Of a DNA stretch of 64,000 nt, positions 27,198 to 35,349 are shown one piece after another. The notes below the pieces were generated by a model. The model was given only the letters and a program-made list of their open reading frames with translations. It was not told the origin of the DNA and searched no databases. This DNA comes from Streptomyces sp. cf386. Lineage in GTDB: Bacteria > Actinomycetota > Actinomycetes > Streptomycetales > Streptomycetaceae. The stretch lies in NCBI RefSeq assembly GCF_900103585.1, contig NZ_FNHV01000005.1:310001-374000 (forward strand). The letters run 5' to 3'. A program made the position numbers and the translations under genes. Within the stretch, counting starts at the first letter, position 1. The number at the start of each line of letters is the position of its first letter.

Positions 27198-28364
27198 ATG
27201 ACGGAGCACGAGGCGCAGGTGCACGGGCACTGCGATCCGCGGTACGCGGCGGTGCTGACGGCGTTCGAGGCGAACTTCCGGGAGCGCGGGGAGCTGGGCG
27301 CCGCGGTCGCCGTCACGATCGACGGCGAGACCGTCGTCGACCTGTGGGGCGGGTGGGCCGACCCGGCACGCAGCCACCCCTGGGAGCGCGACACGCTGGT
27401 CAACGTGTGGTCCACGTCCAAGGGTCCGACGGCCCTGTGCGCGCACATCCTCGCCGACCGGGGACTGCTCGACCTCGACGCACCGGTGGCCGCGTACTGG
27501 CCGGAGTTCGCCGCCGCGGGCAAGGACCAGATCCTCGTACGGCATCTGCTGTCGCACCGTGCCGGTCTGTCCGGCCTGCGGGAACCGCACTCGCTTCAGC
27601 AGCTCTGCGACTGGGAGTTGACGACACAGCGGCTGGCGGCGATGGAGCCGTGGTGGACGCCGGGGACGGTCTCCGGGTATCACGCCCTCACGTTCGGCTT
27701 CCTGGTCGGGGAGGTCGTGCGGCGGGTGTCGGGGCTGCTGCCCGGGGCCTTTCTGGAGCGGGAGGTGACCGGGCCGCTCGGGATCGACTTCGCGATCGGG
27801 TTGCCGGAGAAGGACTCCGGGCGGGTGGCCGAGCTGATACATCCCCCCACCGCGGCGAGCAGTGAACAGGCCGCGATCTTCAGCCAGTTGACCCCCGCCG
27901 CCCTGGCCGCACTGACGAACCCGGTCGTGGGGGCGGCCCAGGCCAACTCGCCCGAGTGGCGGGCCGCCGAGATCCCCGCCGCGAACGGACACGGCACGGC
28001 GCGGGCGGTCGCCGCACTGTACGGGATCTTCGCGGGCCGCGGGGCGCACGACGGCCACCGCGTCCTCTCCCCCGAGGCCGCCGAGCGGGTCCGCGAGGGG
28101 CAGGGCGGCTGCCGCGATCTGGTGCTCGGCGCCGGGTTCGAGAGCGAGACCGAGGTCGGCCTCGGCCTGTGGCTCAGCGGGCCGAACGGCTCGTACGGGC
28201 CCAACCCTCGGGCCTTCGGGCATGACGGCTTCGGCGGCTCGTGCGGGCTGGCGGATCCGGAGGCCGGAGTGTCCCTCGGCTATGCGATGAACGCCATGGG
28301 CCCTCATATCGCCAACGACCCGCGGAAGATGGCGCTGGTCGACGCCCTGTACAGCGCTTTGTGA
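27198..28364 (+). CDS. Beta-lactamase-fold serine hydrolase
   Basis: A 388-residue penicillin-binding/class C beta-lactamase-type protein of the EstB kind. The catalytic pair is S72 and K75 (WSTSKG), with Y161 (GYHALTFG) as the second motif; HDGFGGS near the end takes the place of the KTG box. No signal peptide is present, so esterase or amidase activity in the cytoplasm is more likely than antibiotic hydrolysis. ATG at 27198 follows AAGGA; the frame is open from 27096. Confidence 0.9.
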   Translation: MTEHEAQVHGHCDPRYAAVLTAFEANFRERGELGAAVAVTIDGETVVDLWGGWADPARSHPWERDTLVNVWSTSKGPTALCAHILADRGLLDLDAPVAAYWPEFAAAGKDQILVRHLLSHRAGLSGLREPHSLQQLCDWELTTQRLAAMEPWWTPGTVSGYHALTFGFLVGEVVRRVSGLLPGAFLEREVTGPLGIDFAIGLPEKDSGRVAELIHPPTAASSEQAAIFSQLTPAALAALTNPVVGAAQANSPEWRAAEIPAANGHGTARAVAALYGIFAGRGAHDGHRVLSPEAAERVREGQGGCRDLVLGAGFESETEVGLGLWLSGPNGSYGPNPRAFGHDGFGGSCGLADPEAGVSLGYAMNAMGPHIANDPRKMALVDALYSAL

Positions 28365-28438
28365 CGAGCGGTGGGCGCGGGCCGTTCACGCCGATGCGGC
28401 GGGTCGGCCCGGCCTACCAGTAGGAAATTCCAACCCAC

Positions 28439-29167
28439 TTAATCCGTCCGGCGTCGCGCCACCACCATCCGCACACGCGGGCTTCCGTCTCGCTGCCGCC
28501 CGAACTCGCGCAGGGCCTGCAGTTCCACCTGGAAGCCCGCACGCGCCAGCTCGCTGCGCACCTCCCCGAGCCGGAAGGCCCGGTAGTACATGACGAACGG
28601 GGGCCGCCACACGGCGTTGCGCACCCGCATCACCGCGTCGAAGCCCAGCAGCATCCAGTACGCCGGGGACGCGGGCCCCGGCGGCGCCACGAGCGGGAAG
28701 GCGAAGCATCCGCCGGGCCGCAGGACGGAGTGGACCTGGGCGAACAGCCCCGGCAGCTCACGGGGCAGGAAGTGACCGAACGCCCCGAAGCTCACCACGA
28801 GGTCGAAGGCGGGGGCGAACGGCAGGGCACGGGCGTCCGCACGAACCCAGTCCACTCGCGGCCCGTCCACCCCCACCCGCTGCCGTGCGACATCGAGCAT
28901 GCCGGCACTGAAGTCGACGCCGGTGACGCTGCGTCGGCACACCCCGGCCAGCACGTCCACACCGGCGCCCGTCCCGCAGCAGAGGTCCAGTCCGTCGTCG
29001 TACGGGCCCGTGCGCGTGAGCGCCGTCGTGACGGCGGAGAGCACCGAGTCCGGCGTACGGAACGGTGTGTGGTCGAACTTGGGGGCGAGCAGGTCGTATC
29101 CGCGCTCCACGGACGACAGCGCCTGGACGGCGAGTTCACGCAACGAGGGGCCCTCGGGGCTGAACAT
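28439..29167 (-). CDS. Class I SAM-dependent methyltransferase
   Basis: A 242-residue methyltransferase: SAM motif LDLCCGTGAGVDVLAG, acidic loop GVDFSAGML, then ADARALPF and LRPGGCFAF. The N-terminal YDLLAPKFDHTPFRTPD is typical of small-molecule methyltransferases; the substrate is unknown. The start at 29167 is 5 nt after the padR stop, with its GAGGGG site inside padR, so the two form one operon and the regulator probably controls this enzyme. Confidence 0.87.
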   Translation of the reverse strand: MFSPEGPSLRELAVQALSSVERGYDLLAPKFDHTPFRTPDSVLSAVTTALTRTGPYDDGLDLCCGTGAGVDVLAGVCRRSVTGVDFSAGMLDVARQRVGVDGPRVDWVRADARALPFAPAFDLVVSFGAFGHFLPRELPGLFAQVHSVLRPGGCFAFPLVAPPGPASPAYWMLLGFDAVMRVRNAVWRPPFVMYYRAFRLGEVRSELARAGFQVELQALREFGRQRDGSPRVRMVVARRRTD

Positions 29168-29172
29168 CCGCG

Positions 29173-29730
29173 TCACCCCCTCGCGACGCGGTGCTTCAGG
29201 ACGGCGAGAACACGCTCGCACCAGCGCAGGTTCTCCTCCTCGAAGGAGATGCCGCGCAGCAGCGTCAGATACGGCCCGACGCGCTCGGACTCACGCAGAT
29301 ACTCCTCCTCGGTCCGCCCGTCGAGGAGGCGGTCGCGGACACGTTCGTATCGGTCGAGTTTGCCGCGCGCCCAGGTCATGCGTTCCTCGATCAGGGCGTG
29401 GGCGGCTTCGGAGTCCTCCATGGCCTGCAGCTTGATCAGCAGTTCGTCGCGGACGGCGGTGGGCCGCCGGGGCGGCTCGGCGGCGAAGGCGCGCAGGTCC
29501 TCGCGTCCGGCCGGGGTGAGCGTGAACATCCGCTTGTTCGGCCGCCGTTCCTGCTGCACGAACCGGGCCTCGACAAGGCCGTCCTGCGCCAGGCGTTCCA
29601 GCTCGCGGTAGAGCTGCTGCGGGGTCGCGGGCCAGAAGTTGGCGAACGAGACGTCGAAGACCTTGGACAGCTCGTAGCCCGAGGCCTCGCCCTCCAGGAG
29701 GGCGGCGAGGACGGCGTACTTGAGGGACAT
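29173..29730 (-). CDS. PadR-family transcriptional regulator
   Basis: A 185-residue PadR protein: winged HTH at about 1-90 (SGYELSKVFDVSFANFWPATPQQLYRELERL) and a coiled C-terminal dimer domain. First gene of a two-gene operon with a methyltransferase and divergent from an NTF2-like gene. The 70-bp divergent gap holds an AT-rich, partly palindromic TCAACTAATTGA (29774-29785), the probable operator. Confidence 0.93.
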   Translation of the reverse strand: MSLKYAVLAALLEGEASGYELSKVFDVSFANFWPATPQQLYRELERLAQDGLVEARFVQQERRPNKRMFTLTPAGREDLRAFAAEPPRRPTAVRDELLIKLQAMEDSEAAHALIEERMTWARGKLDRYERVRDRLLDGRTEEEYLRESERVGPYLTLLRGISFEEENLRWCERVLAVLKHRVARG

Positions 29731-29773
29731 GTGGACACGTTAACAGCAGGTGATTATTCTCATCGGCACCTAC

Positions 29774-29785
29774 TCAACTAATTGA
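29774..29785. promoter_or_regulatory. Candidate PadR operator
   Basis: TCAACTAATTGA has 4-bp symmetric arms around CTAA, and sits 44 nt before the PadR start and 16 nt before the NTF2-like start. PadR sites are often AT-rich dyads in such divergent gaps. Inferred from position. Confidence 0.4.
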
Positions 29786-29800
29786 CTATGAGGTGATCCG

Positions 29801-30199
29801 ATGCGCGCGTTCCGCGAGGCGGTCGAGGCAGGCGACGCCGCTGCCATGGAGGCACTGCTGGCGGAGGACGTCGTCTTCACCAGCCCGGTGGTGTTCAAGC
29901 CGTACGCCGGCAAGGCGATCACGGCGGCGATCCTGCGCGGTGTCATGCGGGTCTTCGAGGACTTCCGCTATGAGCGCGAGATCAACGACCCGGGCGGCCG
30001 CGACCACGCGCTGGTCTTCACCACGCGCGTGGGCGACCGGGAACTCACCGGCTGCGACTTCCTCCGGCTCAACGAGGACGGCCTGATCTCCGAGTTCATG
30101 GTGATGGTCCGTCCACTGTCCGGAGCGCAGGCGCTGGCCGCGGCCATGGGGGCACAGTTCGAGCAGATCGAGAAGGAGGCGGCGGAGCGGTTGGCGTGA
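29801..30199 (+). CDS. NTF2/SnoaL-like protein
   Basis: A 132-residue single-domain NTF2-fold protein (MEALLAEDVVFTSPVVFKPYAGKAITAAIL, then LRLNEDGLISEFMVMVRP). Such folds bind small hydrophobic molecules or catalyse isomerisations; no specific activity can be assigned. Divergent from PadR and preceded by GAGGTGATCCG, it is a likely PadR target. A terminator hairpin follows. Confidence 0.83.
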   Translation: MRAFREAVEAGDAAAMEALLAEDVVFTSPVVFKPYAGKAITAAILRGVMRVFEDFRYEREINDPGGRDHALVFTTRVGDRELTGCDFLRLNEDGLISEFMVMVRPLSGAQALAAAMGAQFEQIEKEAAERLA

Positions 30200-30215
30200 A
30201 GGAGGCGGAGGTGCC

Positions 30216-30237
30216 GGGGTGAGTGCACTGTCACCCC
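30216..30237. terminator. Bidirectional terminator hairpin
   Basis: GGGGTGA and TCACCCC pair over an 8-nt loop between the convergent NTF2-like gene and the sigma-factor operon. Confidence 0.6.
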
Positions 30238-30253
30238 ACCGACGAACCGGCTC

Positions 30254-31513
30254 CTACGCGGATCGACACTCCGCGAGCCGCTTCTCCAGGAACCTCCGTT
30301 CCGCGTCGTTCTCCACCAGTTCCAGGGCCCGCCGGTACGCCTCGGCGGCCTCTTCCGTACGGCCGCTGCGGCGCAGCAGATCGGCGCGGGTGGCGGGGAG
30401 GAGGTGGTACCCGGCCAGCTCCCCTTCCTCCTCCAGTTCCGCGACCACGGCGAGGCCGGCCTCCGTGCTCTCCGCCATGCCGACGGCCACCGCACGGTTG
30501 AGGCGGACCACGGCGGAGGGCACGAAGCGCGTCAACTCGCCGTACAAGGCGGCGATATCGGCCCAGTCGGTGTCCTCGGCGGTGAGCGCGGTGGTGTGGC
30601 AGGCCGCGATGGCGGCCTGGATCTGGTACGGGCCGGGCCTGCCGCGCCGCAGCGCGGTCTCCAGCAGGGCGGCGCCCTCGTCGGCCTCGGCCCGGTCCCA
30701 GGCCGTGCGGTCCTGGTCCTCCAGGGTGACCAGGTCTCCGGCGGCGTCCACGCGCGCGCGGCGACGGGCGTCGTGCAACAGCAGGAGAGCGAGCAGGCCG
30801 AGCACCTCCGGCTCGTCGGGCATGAGACGGGCCAGGACGCGGGCCAGGCGGATCCCCTCGGCACAGAGGTTCGTGCGGACGAGATCGGCGCCCGCGGTGG
30901 CCGCGTACCCCTCGTTGAACAGCAGGTAGATGACGCCGAGCACGCCCGTCGTGCGCTCGGGCAGAAGGTGCGCGGGCGGCACCCGGTACGGGATTCCGGC
31001 GTTGCGGATCTTCCGCTTGGCGCGCACCAAGCGCTGCGCCATGGTCGTCTCGGGGACGAGGAAGGCGCGGGCGATCTCCGGTGTGGTCAGGCCCGCGAGG
31101 GTCCGCAGGGTCAGTGCGACCCTGGCCTCGATGGGCAGCGCGGGATGGCAGCAGGTGAAGATCAGCCGCAGCCGGTCGTCATGCACCCCGCTGTCGTCGC
31201 CGATGTCTCCAGGTCCGTACGGCAGTTCGTCGCGGGTCGGCACCGCCACCTCCCGGAGTTTCGCCGCCCCCACCGCCTCCCGGCGCAGCACGTCCAGGGC
31301 GCGGTTGCGGGCGGTCGTGGTCAGCCAGGCGCCGGGGCGGCGCGGCACTCCGTCGCGCCGCCACCGGTCGAGGGCCTGGGCGAAGGCGTCCTGCGCGCAG
31401 TCCTCGGCGAGGTCCCAGTCGCCGGTCACCCGGATGAGGGTGGCGACCACCTGACCCCATTCCTCGCGGAAGGCCGCGCCGACGGCCTCCTCGACTCCGT
31501 CCGTCTCGCTCAC
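30254..31513 (-). CDS. ECF42-type RNA polymerase sigma factor with C-terminal TPR-like extension
   Basis: A 419-residue sigma factor. Region 2 is at about 13-75 ([37 protein letters not shown]) and region 4 at about 115-165 ([33 protein letters not shown]). The remaining ~250 residues form the helical TPR-like extension of the ECF42 group ([21 protein letters not shown]), which is needed for activity in characterised members. ECF42 factors lack a classical anti-sigma factor and are encoded with YCII/DGPF proteins, as here. Last gene of a three-gene operon with 4-nt overlaps. Confidence 0.93.
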   Translation of the reverse strand: MSETDGVEEAVGAAFREEWGQVVATLIRVTGDWDLAEDCAQDAFAQALDRWRRDGVPRRPGAWLTTTARNRALDVLRREAVGAAKLREVAVPTRDELPYGPGDIGDDSGVHDDRLRLIFTCCHPALPIEARVALTLRTLAGLTTPEIARAFLVPETTMAQRLVRAKRKIRNAGIPYRVPPAHLLPERTTGVLGVIYLLFNEGYAATAGADLVRTNLCAEGIRLARVLARLMPDEPEVLGLLALLLLHDARRRARVDAAGDLVTLEDQDRTAWDRAEADEGAALLETALRRGRPGPYQIQAAIAACHTTALTAEDTDWADIAALYGELTRFVPSAVVRLNRAVAVGMAESTEAGLAVVAELEEEGELAGYHLLPATRADLLRRSGRTEEAAEAYRRALELVENDAERRFLEKRLAECRSA

Positions 31514-31851
31514 TCCCAGACCGGTCGCACTTCGACCGAGCCGCCGCCGAGGGCCGCGGGATGCCGGGACGCGAGGTCGATGGCCTCGTCCAGGTCGGCG
31601 ACCTCGATGATGTCGAATCCGGCGACGTACTCCTTGGACTCCACGAAGGGCCCGTCGCTGAGCAGCACTTCGTCGCCCTGGACGCGCACGGTGGTGGCGT
31701 CGCTGTGCGGCCGCAGCCGGGCCCCGCCCTTGACGACGTCACGGCTGCGGACCTCGTCGATGTACGCGGTGAAGCGCGGGTCCTCGGCGATCTCCTGCGG
31801 GCTCGGTTCCTCGCCGCCGACCGGCGTGCAGATGAACAGGACGTACTTCAT
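31510..31851 (-). CDS. YCII/DGPF-domain protein
   Basis: A 113-residue YCII-fold protein with the diagnostic DGPF ([22 protein letters not shown]). These proteins accompany ECF42 sigma factors, are often their most strongly activated targets, and resemble small oxidoreductases or isomerases of unknown reaction. Its stop overlaps the sigma gene start (31510-31513) and its start overlaps the upstream paralogue's stop. Confidence 0.93.
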   Translation of the reverse strand: MKYVLFICTPVGGEEPSPQEIAEDPRFTAYIDEVRSRDVVKGGARLRPHSDATTVRVQGDEVLLSDGPFVESKEYVAGFDIIEVADLDEAIDLASRHPAALGGGSVEVRPVWE

Positions 31852-32561
31852 GACCGCTCCTCGGTGTCGAGCGTGGCGTGTTCGTGCGCGATCAGCCAGC
31901 GCAGGCCGACGTTGCGGTAGCCGGTGGTGACGCGCATCAGGTCGTCGAGTCGCGTGCCGTCCGTGCGGGTGGCGCGCAGGCGGACGAGGGCGTGACCGAA
32001 GGCGACGCTCTCGTCGACGTGGACATGGAAGTCCCGCACCTCGCGGATGACAGGGCCGGTGACGCCGGTGAGCAGTCCTTCCATCGACTTGCGCAGGGCG
32101 TCGGTCCCTCGGTGTTCCCGGCCGTCGGCGAACGCGGCCGCGTCCGGGGCGTAGCAGGCCGCCATGCGGTCGACGTCCCGCTCTCGCGCCGCTCCGGTCA
32201 ACTCGGCGTCGAGCGCGCGGATCTGTGTCTCGGCGTCCTCGTCCTCCCAGAAGGGCCGTACTTCCATGGCCCCGACGGTGGCCACGGGATGCCTCGCCGC
32301 CGCCTCGATCGCCTCCTCCAAGCTGTCGCACTCGAGGATGTCGAAGCCGGCGACGTACTCCTTCGTCTCCGCGAACGGGCCGTCGCCGCGCAGCACCTCA
32401 CCGTTCCTCACCCGCACGGTGACGGCCCGGTCCGGGAGCGCCAGGCGGTGGCCGTGCAGACGTACACGGCGGTCGCCGAGGTCCTCCACCCAGGGCTCGA
32501 CGGGGGCCATTCCCGAGGCGTCGGCGGTGTCGTCGCCGCAGACGAGCAGCATGTACTTCAT
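31848..32561 (-). CDS. YCII/DGPF domain fused to a SnoaL-like domain
   Basis: A 237-residue fusion. Residues 1-107 are a second YCII domain ([21 protein letters not shown]); residues about 115-237 form an NTF2/SnoaL-like domain (LTGAARERDVDRMAACYAPDAAAF; VHVDESVAFGHALVRL). First gene of the ECF42 operon and so nearest the promoter. The fusion hints that the YCII and NTF2 folds act on the same small molecule. Confidence 0.9.
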   Translation of the reverse strand: MKYMLLVCGDDTADASGMAPVEPWVEDLGDRRVRLHGHRLALPDRAVTVRVRNGEVLRGDGPFAETKEYVAGFDILECDSLEEAIEAAARHPVATVGAMEVRPFWEDEDAETQIRALDAELTGAARERDVDRMAACYAPDAAAFADGREHRGTDALRKSMEGLLTGVTGPVIREVRDFHVHVDESVAFGHALVRLRATRTDGTRLDDLMRVTTGYRNVGLRWLIAHEHATLDTEERS

Positions 32562-32929
32562 GGTTCCTCCCGGTCCTCATGAGCTTCCTACATCCCACCG
32601 ACGAACGGGGCCGGACCGAATCGACAACCGGCGGCACCGGGAGCCCCTCTGCTCCGACTGTGGTACAGTGCCAGCAGCACTTGTGTACGCCCCGTTGTGG
32701 GCGCCGGTGCGAGTTTCCCTTCAATTCGCTGATCCCCCTCGGCCGTCGCGGCCGGTGCATCAGCTTCTCGGCACCACCTCGTGAGCAACTCTTTCGTCGG
32801 CCTTTCGGCGCCGTGCACGAGGTGACGTTCCGCCGCCCGAAGGCGCGCTCGTTCTGCCCGCCTTCCTCTCGCGGCCCTCCCCTCCCTTCGCATGTCCCAT
32901 GCCTTCCGTCCTTGAAAGGACCGACCACC
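32562..32929 (+). promoter_or_regulatory. Long leader of the rho paralogue with a pyrimidine-rich tract
   Basis: A 368-base gap upstream of the Rho-like gene. It contains a dyad-like GTAC/GTAC segment near 32664-32686 and, at about 32850-32913, a run dominated by C and T with few G, the composition of Rho-utilisation sites. E. coli rho is autoregulated through its leader, and the same is plausible here. An in-frame ATG at 32579 would extend the protein through this region, but the extension is not Rho-like. Confidence 0.45.
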
Positions 32930-34072
32930 ATGACCACCACACTCGAACACCCCCCAGTCCAGCAGCAGCTCCCGCCCCGGGCCGTCACCGGAGTCCTCGA
33001 CATCGACGCGAGCGGGAAGGGTCACCTGCGCGCCGAGAACTGCCTGCCGTCGCCGTCCGACTCCCAGGTGCCCGCCGCGTTGATCCGGCGGTACGGCCTG
33101 CGCAAGGGCGACCTCGTCGACGGTGTCCGCGGCGATCGGCGCGCCCTGACCGAGGTGGCCCGCGTGGGCGGGCGCCCGGCCGAGGACCTGCGCGGTCGTC
33201 CCCACTTCGGCGACCTCACCCCGCTGCACCCGCGGGAGCGGCTGCGCCTCGAACACCCGGCGGCCGGTCCGACCGGGCGGGTCGCCGATCTGATCGCGCC
33301 GGTCGGCAAGGGGCAGCGAGGGCTGATCGTGGCCCCGCCCAAGACCGGCAAGACCGTGCTGCTCCAGCAGATCGCGGCGGCCGTCGCCGGCAACCACCCG
33401 GAGTGCCGGCTGATGGTGGTACTCCTCGACGAACGTCCCGAGGAAGTCACCGACATGCGGCGCTCGGTGCGAGGCGAGGTGTACGCCTCCACCTTCGACC
33501 GGGCGCCCAAGCAGCACATCGCGCTGGCCGAGCTCGTGATCGAACGGGCCAAGCGGCTCGTCGAGGCGGGCGAGGACGTCGTCATCCTGCTGGACTCCCT
33601 GACCCGGCTGTGCCGGGCGCACAACAACGCGGCCGCGTCCGGTGGCCGCACCCTGAGCGGCGGCGTCGACGCGGCCGCGCTGCACGGGCCGAAGCGGTTC
33701 TTCGGCGCCGCACGGCTCGCCGAGGAGGGCGGTTCGCTCACCATCCTCGCCACGGCCCTGGTGGAGACCGGCTCCCGGGCCGACGACTTCTACTTCGAGG
33801 AGCTCAAGAGCACCGGCAACATGGAGCTGCGGCTGAGCCGGGATCTCGCCTCACGCCGTGTCTTCCCCGCTGTCGACATCAACCCGTCCGGCACCCGCCG
33901 CGAGGAACTCCTCCTGCCCCCGGCCGAGTTGACGGCCGTACGGGGTCTGCGCCGGGCCCTGCAGTCCCGGGACGGCCAGGCCAGTCTGGAAACCCTCCTG
34001 GAGCGCATGCGGGACACGCCGGACAACGCGACGTTCCTACGGCGGATCCAGCCGACGCTGCCCGGCCGGTGA
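32930..34072 (+). CDS. rho: Short Rho transcription-termination factor paralogue
   Basis: A 380-residue Rho. The ATPase core is well kept: Walker A VAPPKTGKTVLL, Walker B VVILLDSLTRL, and DLASRRVFPAVDINPSGTRR. It lacks the long basic N-terminal insertion of the main actinobacterial Rho. The primary RNA-binding fold is present (GVLDIDASGKGHLRAENC; SDSQVPAALIRRYGLRKGD), but the cytosine-binding aromatics are replaced: GFGFLR of E. coli is GKGHLR and DIYVS is DSQVP. RNA specificity is therefore probably altered. The ATG has GAAAGGA 9 nt upstream. A second, full-length Rho elsewhere is expected. Confidence 0.9.
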   Translation: MTTTLEHPPVQQQLPPRAVTGVLDIDASGKGHLRAENCLPSPSDSQVPAALIRRYGLRKGDLVDGVRGDRRALTEVARVGGRPAEDLRGRPHFGDLTPLHPRERLRLEHPAAGPTGRVADLIAPVGKGQRGLIVAPPKTGKTVLLQQIAAAVAGNHPECRLMVVLLDERPEEVTDMRRSVRGEVYASTFDRAPKQHIALAELVIERAKRLVEAGEDVVILLDSLTRLCRAHNNAAASGGRTLSGGVDAAALHGPKRFFGAARLAEEGGSLTILATALVETGSRADDFYFEELKSTGNMELRLSRDLASRRVFPAVDINPSGTRREELLLPPAELTAVRGLRRALQSRDGQASLETLLERMRDTPDNATFLRRIQPTLPGR

Positions 34073-34164
34073 CACGCCGCGCGGCATCGCCCGTCCGGGT
34101 GCCGACGCGGCCCGTCCGGCCCGGGCAGCGCGGTGGAAGGCGGGAGCGTTTCTAGGTTGACCGT

Positions 34165-35349
34165 ATGAAGATCGGATTTATCTCCCGGGCTCTCGCGACC
34201 ACCTGCGCGCTCTGCGCGGCCGGGCTGCTGGCGCTCGCGCCCTCCGCCGCGGTCGCCCGCACCAGGCTCGATCCCGACCCACCCAGTGGGCCGCAGACGG
34301 TGACACCGCGGCCGTCGCTGCTGTACCGGCCCGGCACCCATGTGCGGCCGACCGCCGATGTGCCCCGGGTTCCGCGGCTCTCGGCGCTGTCGTGGCTGGT
34401 GGCCGACGCCGGCACCGGTGAGGTGCTCGCCGCGCGCAACGCGCACCGGGAGCTGCCGCCCGCCAGCACCTTGAAGACGCTGTTCGCCCTGACCGTGCTG
34501 CCGACCCTGCCCGCCGGCATCCGGCACCGGGTGAGAGAGGAGGAGCTGGCGGGGATCGGGGCCGGCAGCAGTCTGGTGGGGATCGCCGAGGGGCGTACGT
34601 ACCGGGTCGCCGACTTGTGGCGCGGGGTGTTCCTCCGCTCCGGCAACGACGCCGTGCGGGTGCTGGCCGCGCTCAACGGCGGCTGGCGCGCCACGGCCGC
34701 CCGTATGCAGGACAAGGCCCGTGCGCTGGGCGCCCTCGACACACAGGTGGAGTCGCCGGACGGGTACGACACGCCCGGCCAGGTGTCGTCGGCGTACGAC
34801 CTGGCGGTGTTCGGGCGGGCGGGGCTGCGCAACGCGGACTTCGCCCGGTACTGCGGCACGGCCGAGGCGTGGTTCCCGGGCCGGAACGGCTCTGCGTACG
34901 AGATCCGGAACACCAATCGGCTGCTGGTCGGCACCGCCGACATGGATCCGTATCCGGGCATGATCGGCATCAAGAACGGCTACACCAGCAAGGCGGGCAA
35001 CACACTGATCGCCGCCGCCCGCCGAGGCGATCGCACCCTCGTCGTGACGGTGCTCAACCCTCGGTCGGGCGGCGGGCTCGCCGTCTACGAAGAGGCCGGC
35101 GAGCTGCTCGACTGGGGGTTCGACGCGGCCGGGCGGGTCGAACCGGTGGGATCGCTCGACGCCTTGCGGGCGAAGCCGAGGCCAGGGCCCGTGACGGGGC
35201 CCGTGGTGGCCGCGGTGGCGCCCGAGGGCGGTCCTGCCGGGGCCGGCTGGGCGGAGGCGTGGGCGATCGCGGGCGCCACCGGTGTGGGCGCCGGCTTCGT
35301 GTCCCTGGTGCTGCGTGCCAAGTGCTTCGAGCGCGTGGACCCGGACTGA
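34165..35349 (+). CDS. D-alanyl-D-alanine carboxypeptidase (peptidase S11)
   Basis: A 394-residue low-molecular-weight penicillin-binding protein. Signal peptide to about residue 31; catalytic S101-x-x-K104 (PASTLKTLF), S159-G-N161, and K270-N-G in place of KTG. It trims the terminal D-Ala of cell-wall pentapeptides outside the membrane. A C-terminal transmembrane segment (WAIAGATGVGAGFVSLVL) anchors it. Its last 265 nt overlap the 3' end of the convergent mannosyltransferase frame. Confidence 0.93.
   Translation: MKIGFISRALATTCALCAAGLLALAPSAAVARTRLDPDPPSGPQTVTPRPSLLYRPGTHVRPTADVPRVPRLSALSWLVADAGTGEVLAARNAHRELPPASTLKTLFALTVLPTLPAGIRHRVREEELAGIGAGSSLVGIAEGRTYRVADLWRGVFLRSGNDAVRVLAALNGGWRATAARMQDKARALGALDTQVESPDGYDTPGQVSSAYDLAVFGRAGLRNADFARYCGTAEAWFPGRNGSAYEIRNTNRLLVGTADMDPYPGMIGIKNGYTSKAGNTLIAAARRGDRTLVVTVLNPRSGGGLAVYEEAGELLDWGFDAAGRVEPVGSLDALRAKPRPGPVTGPVVAAVAPEGGPAGAGWAEAWAIAGATGVGAGFVSLVLRAKCFERVDPD

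Noticed and set aside
32579..32929. N-terminal extension of the Rho paralogue from an upstream ATG
   Set aside because: The added sequence is not Rho-like, lies in a pyrimidine-rich leader, and the ATG at 32930 has a proper ribosome-binding site.
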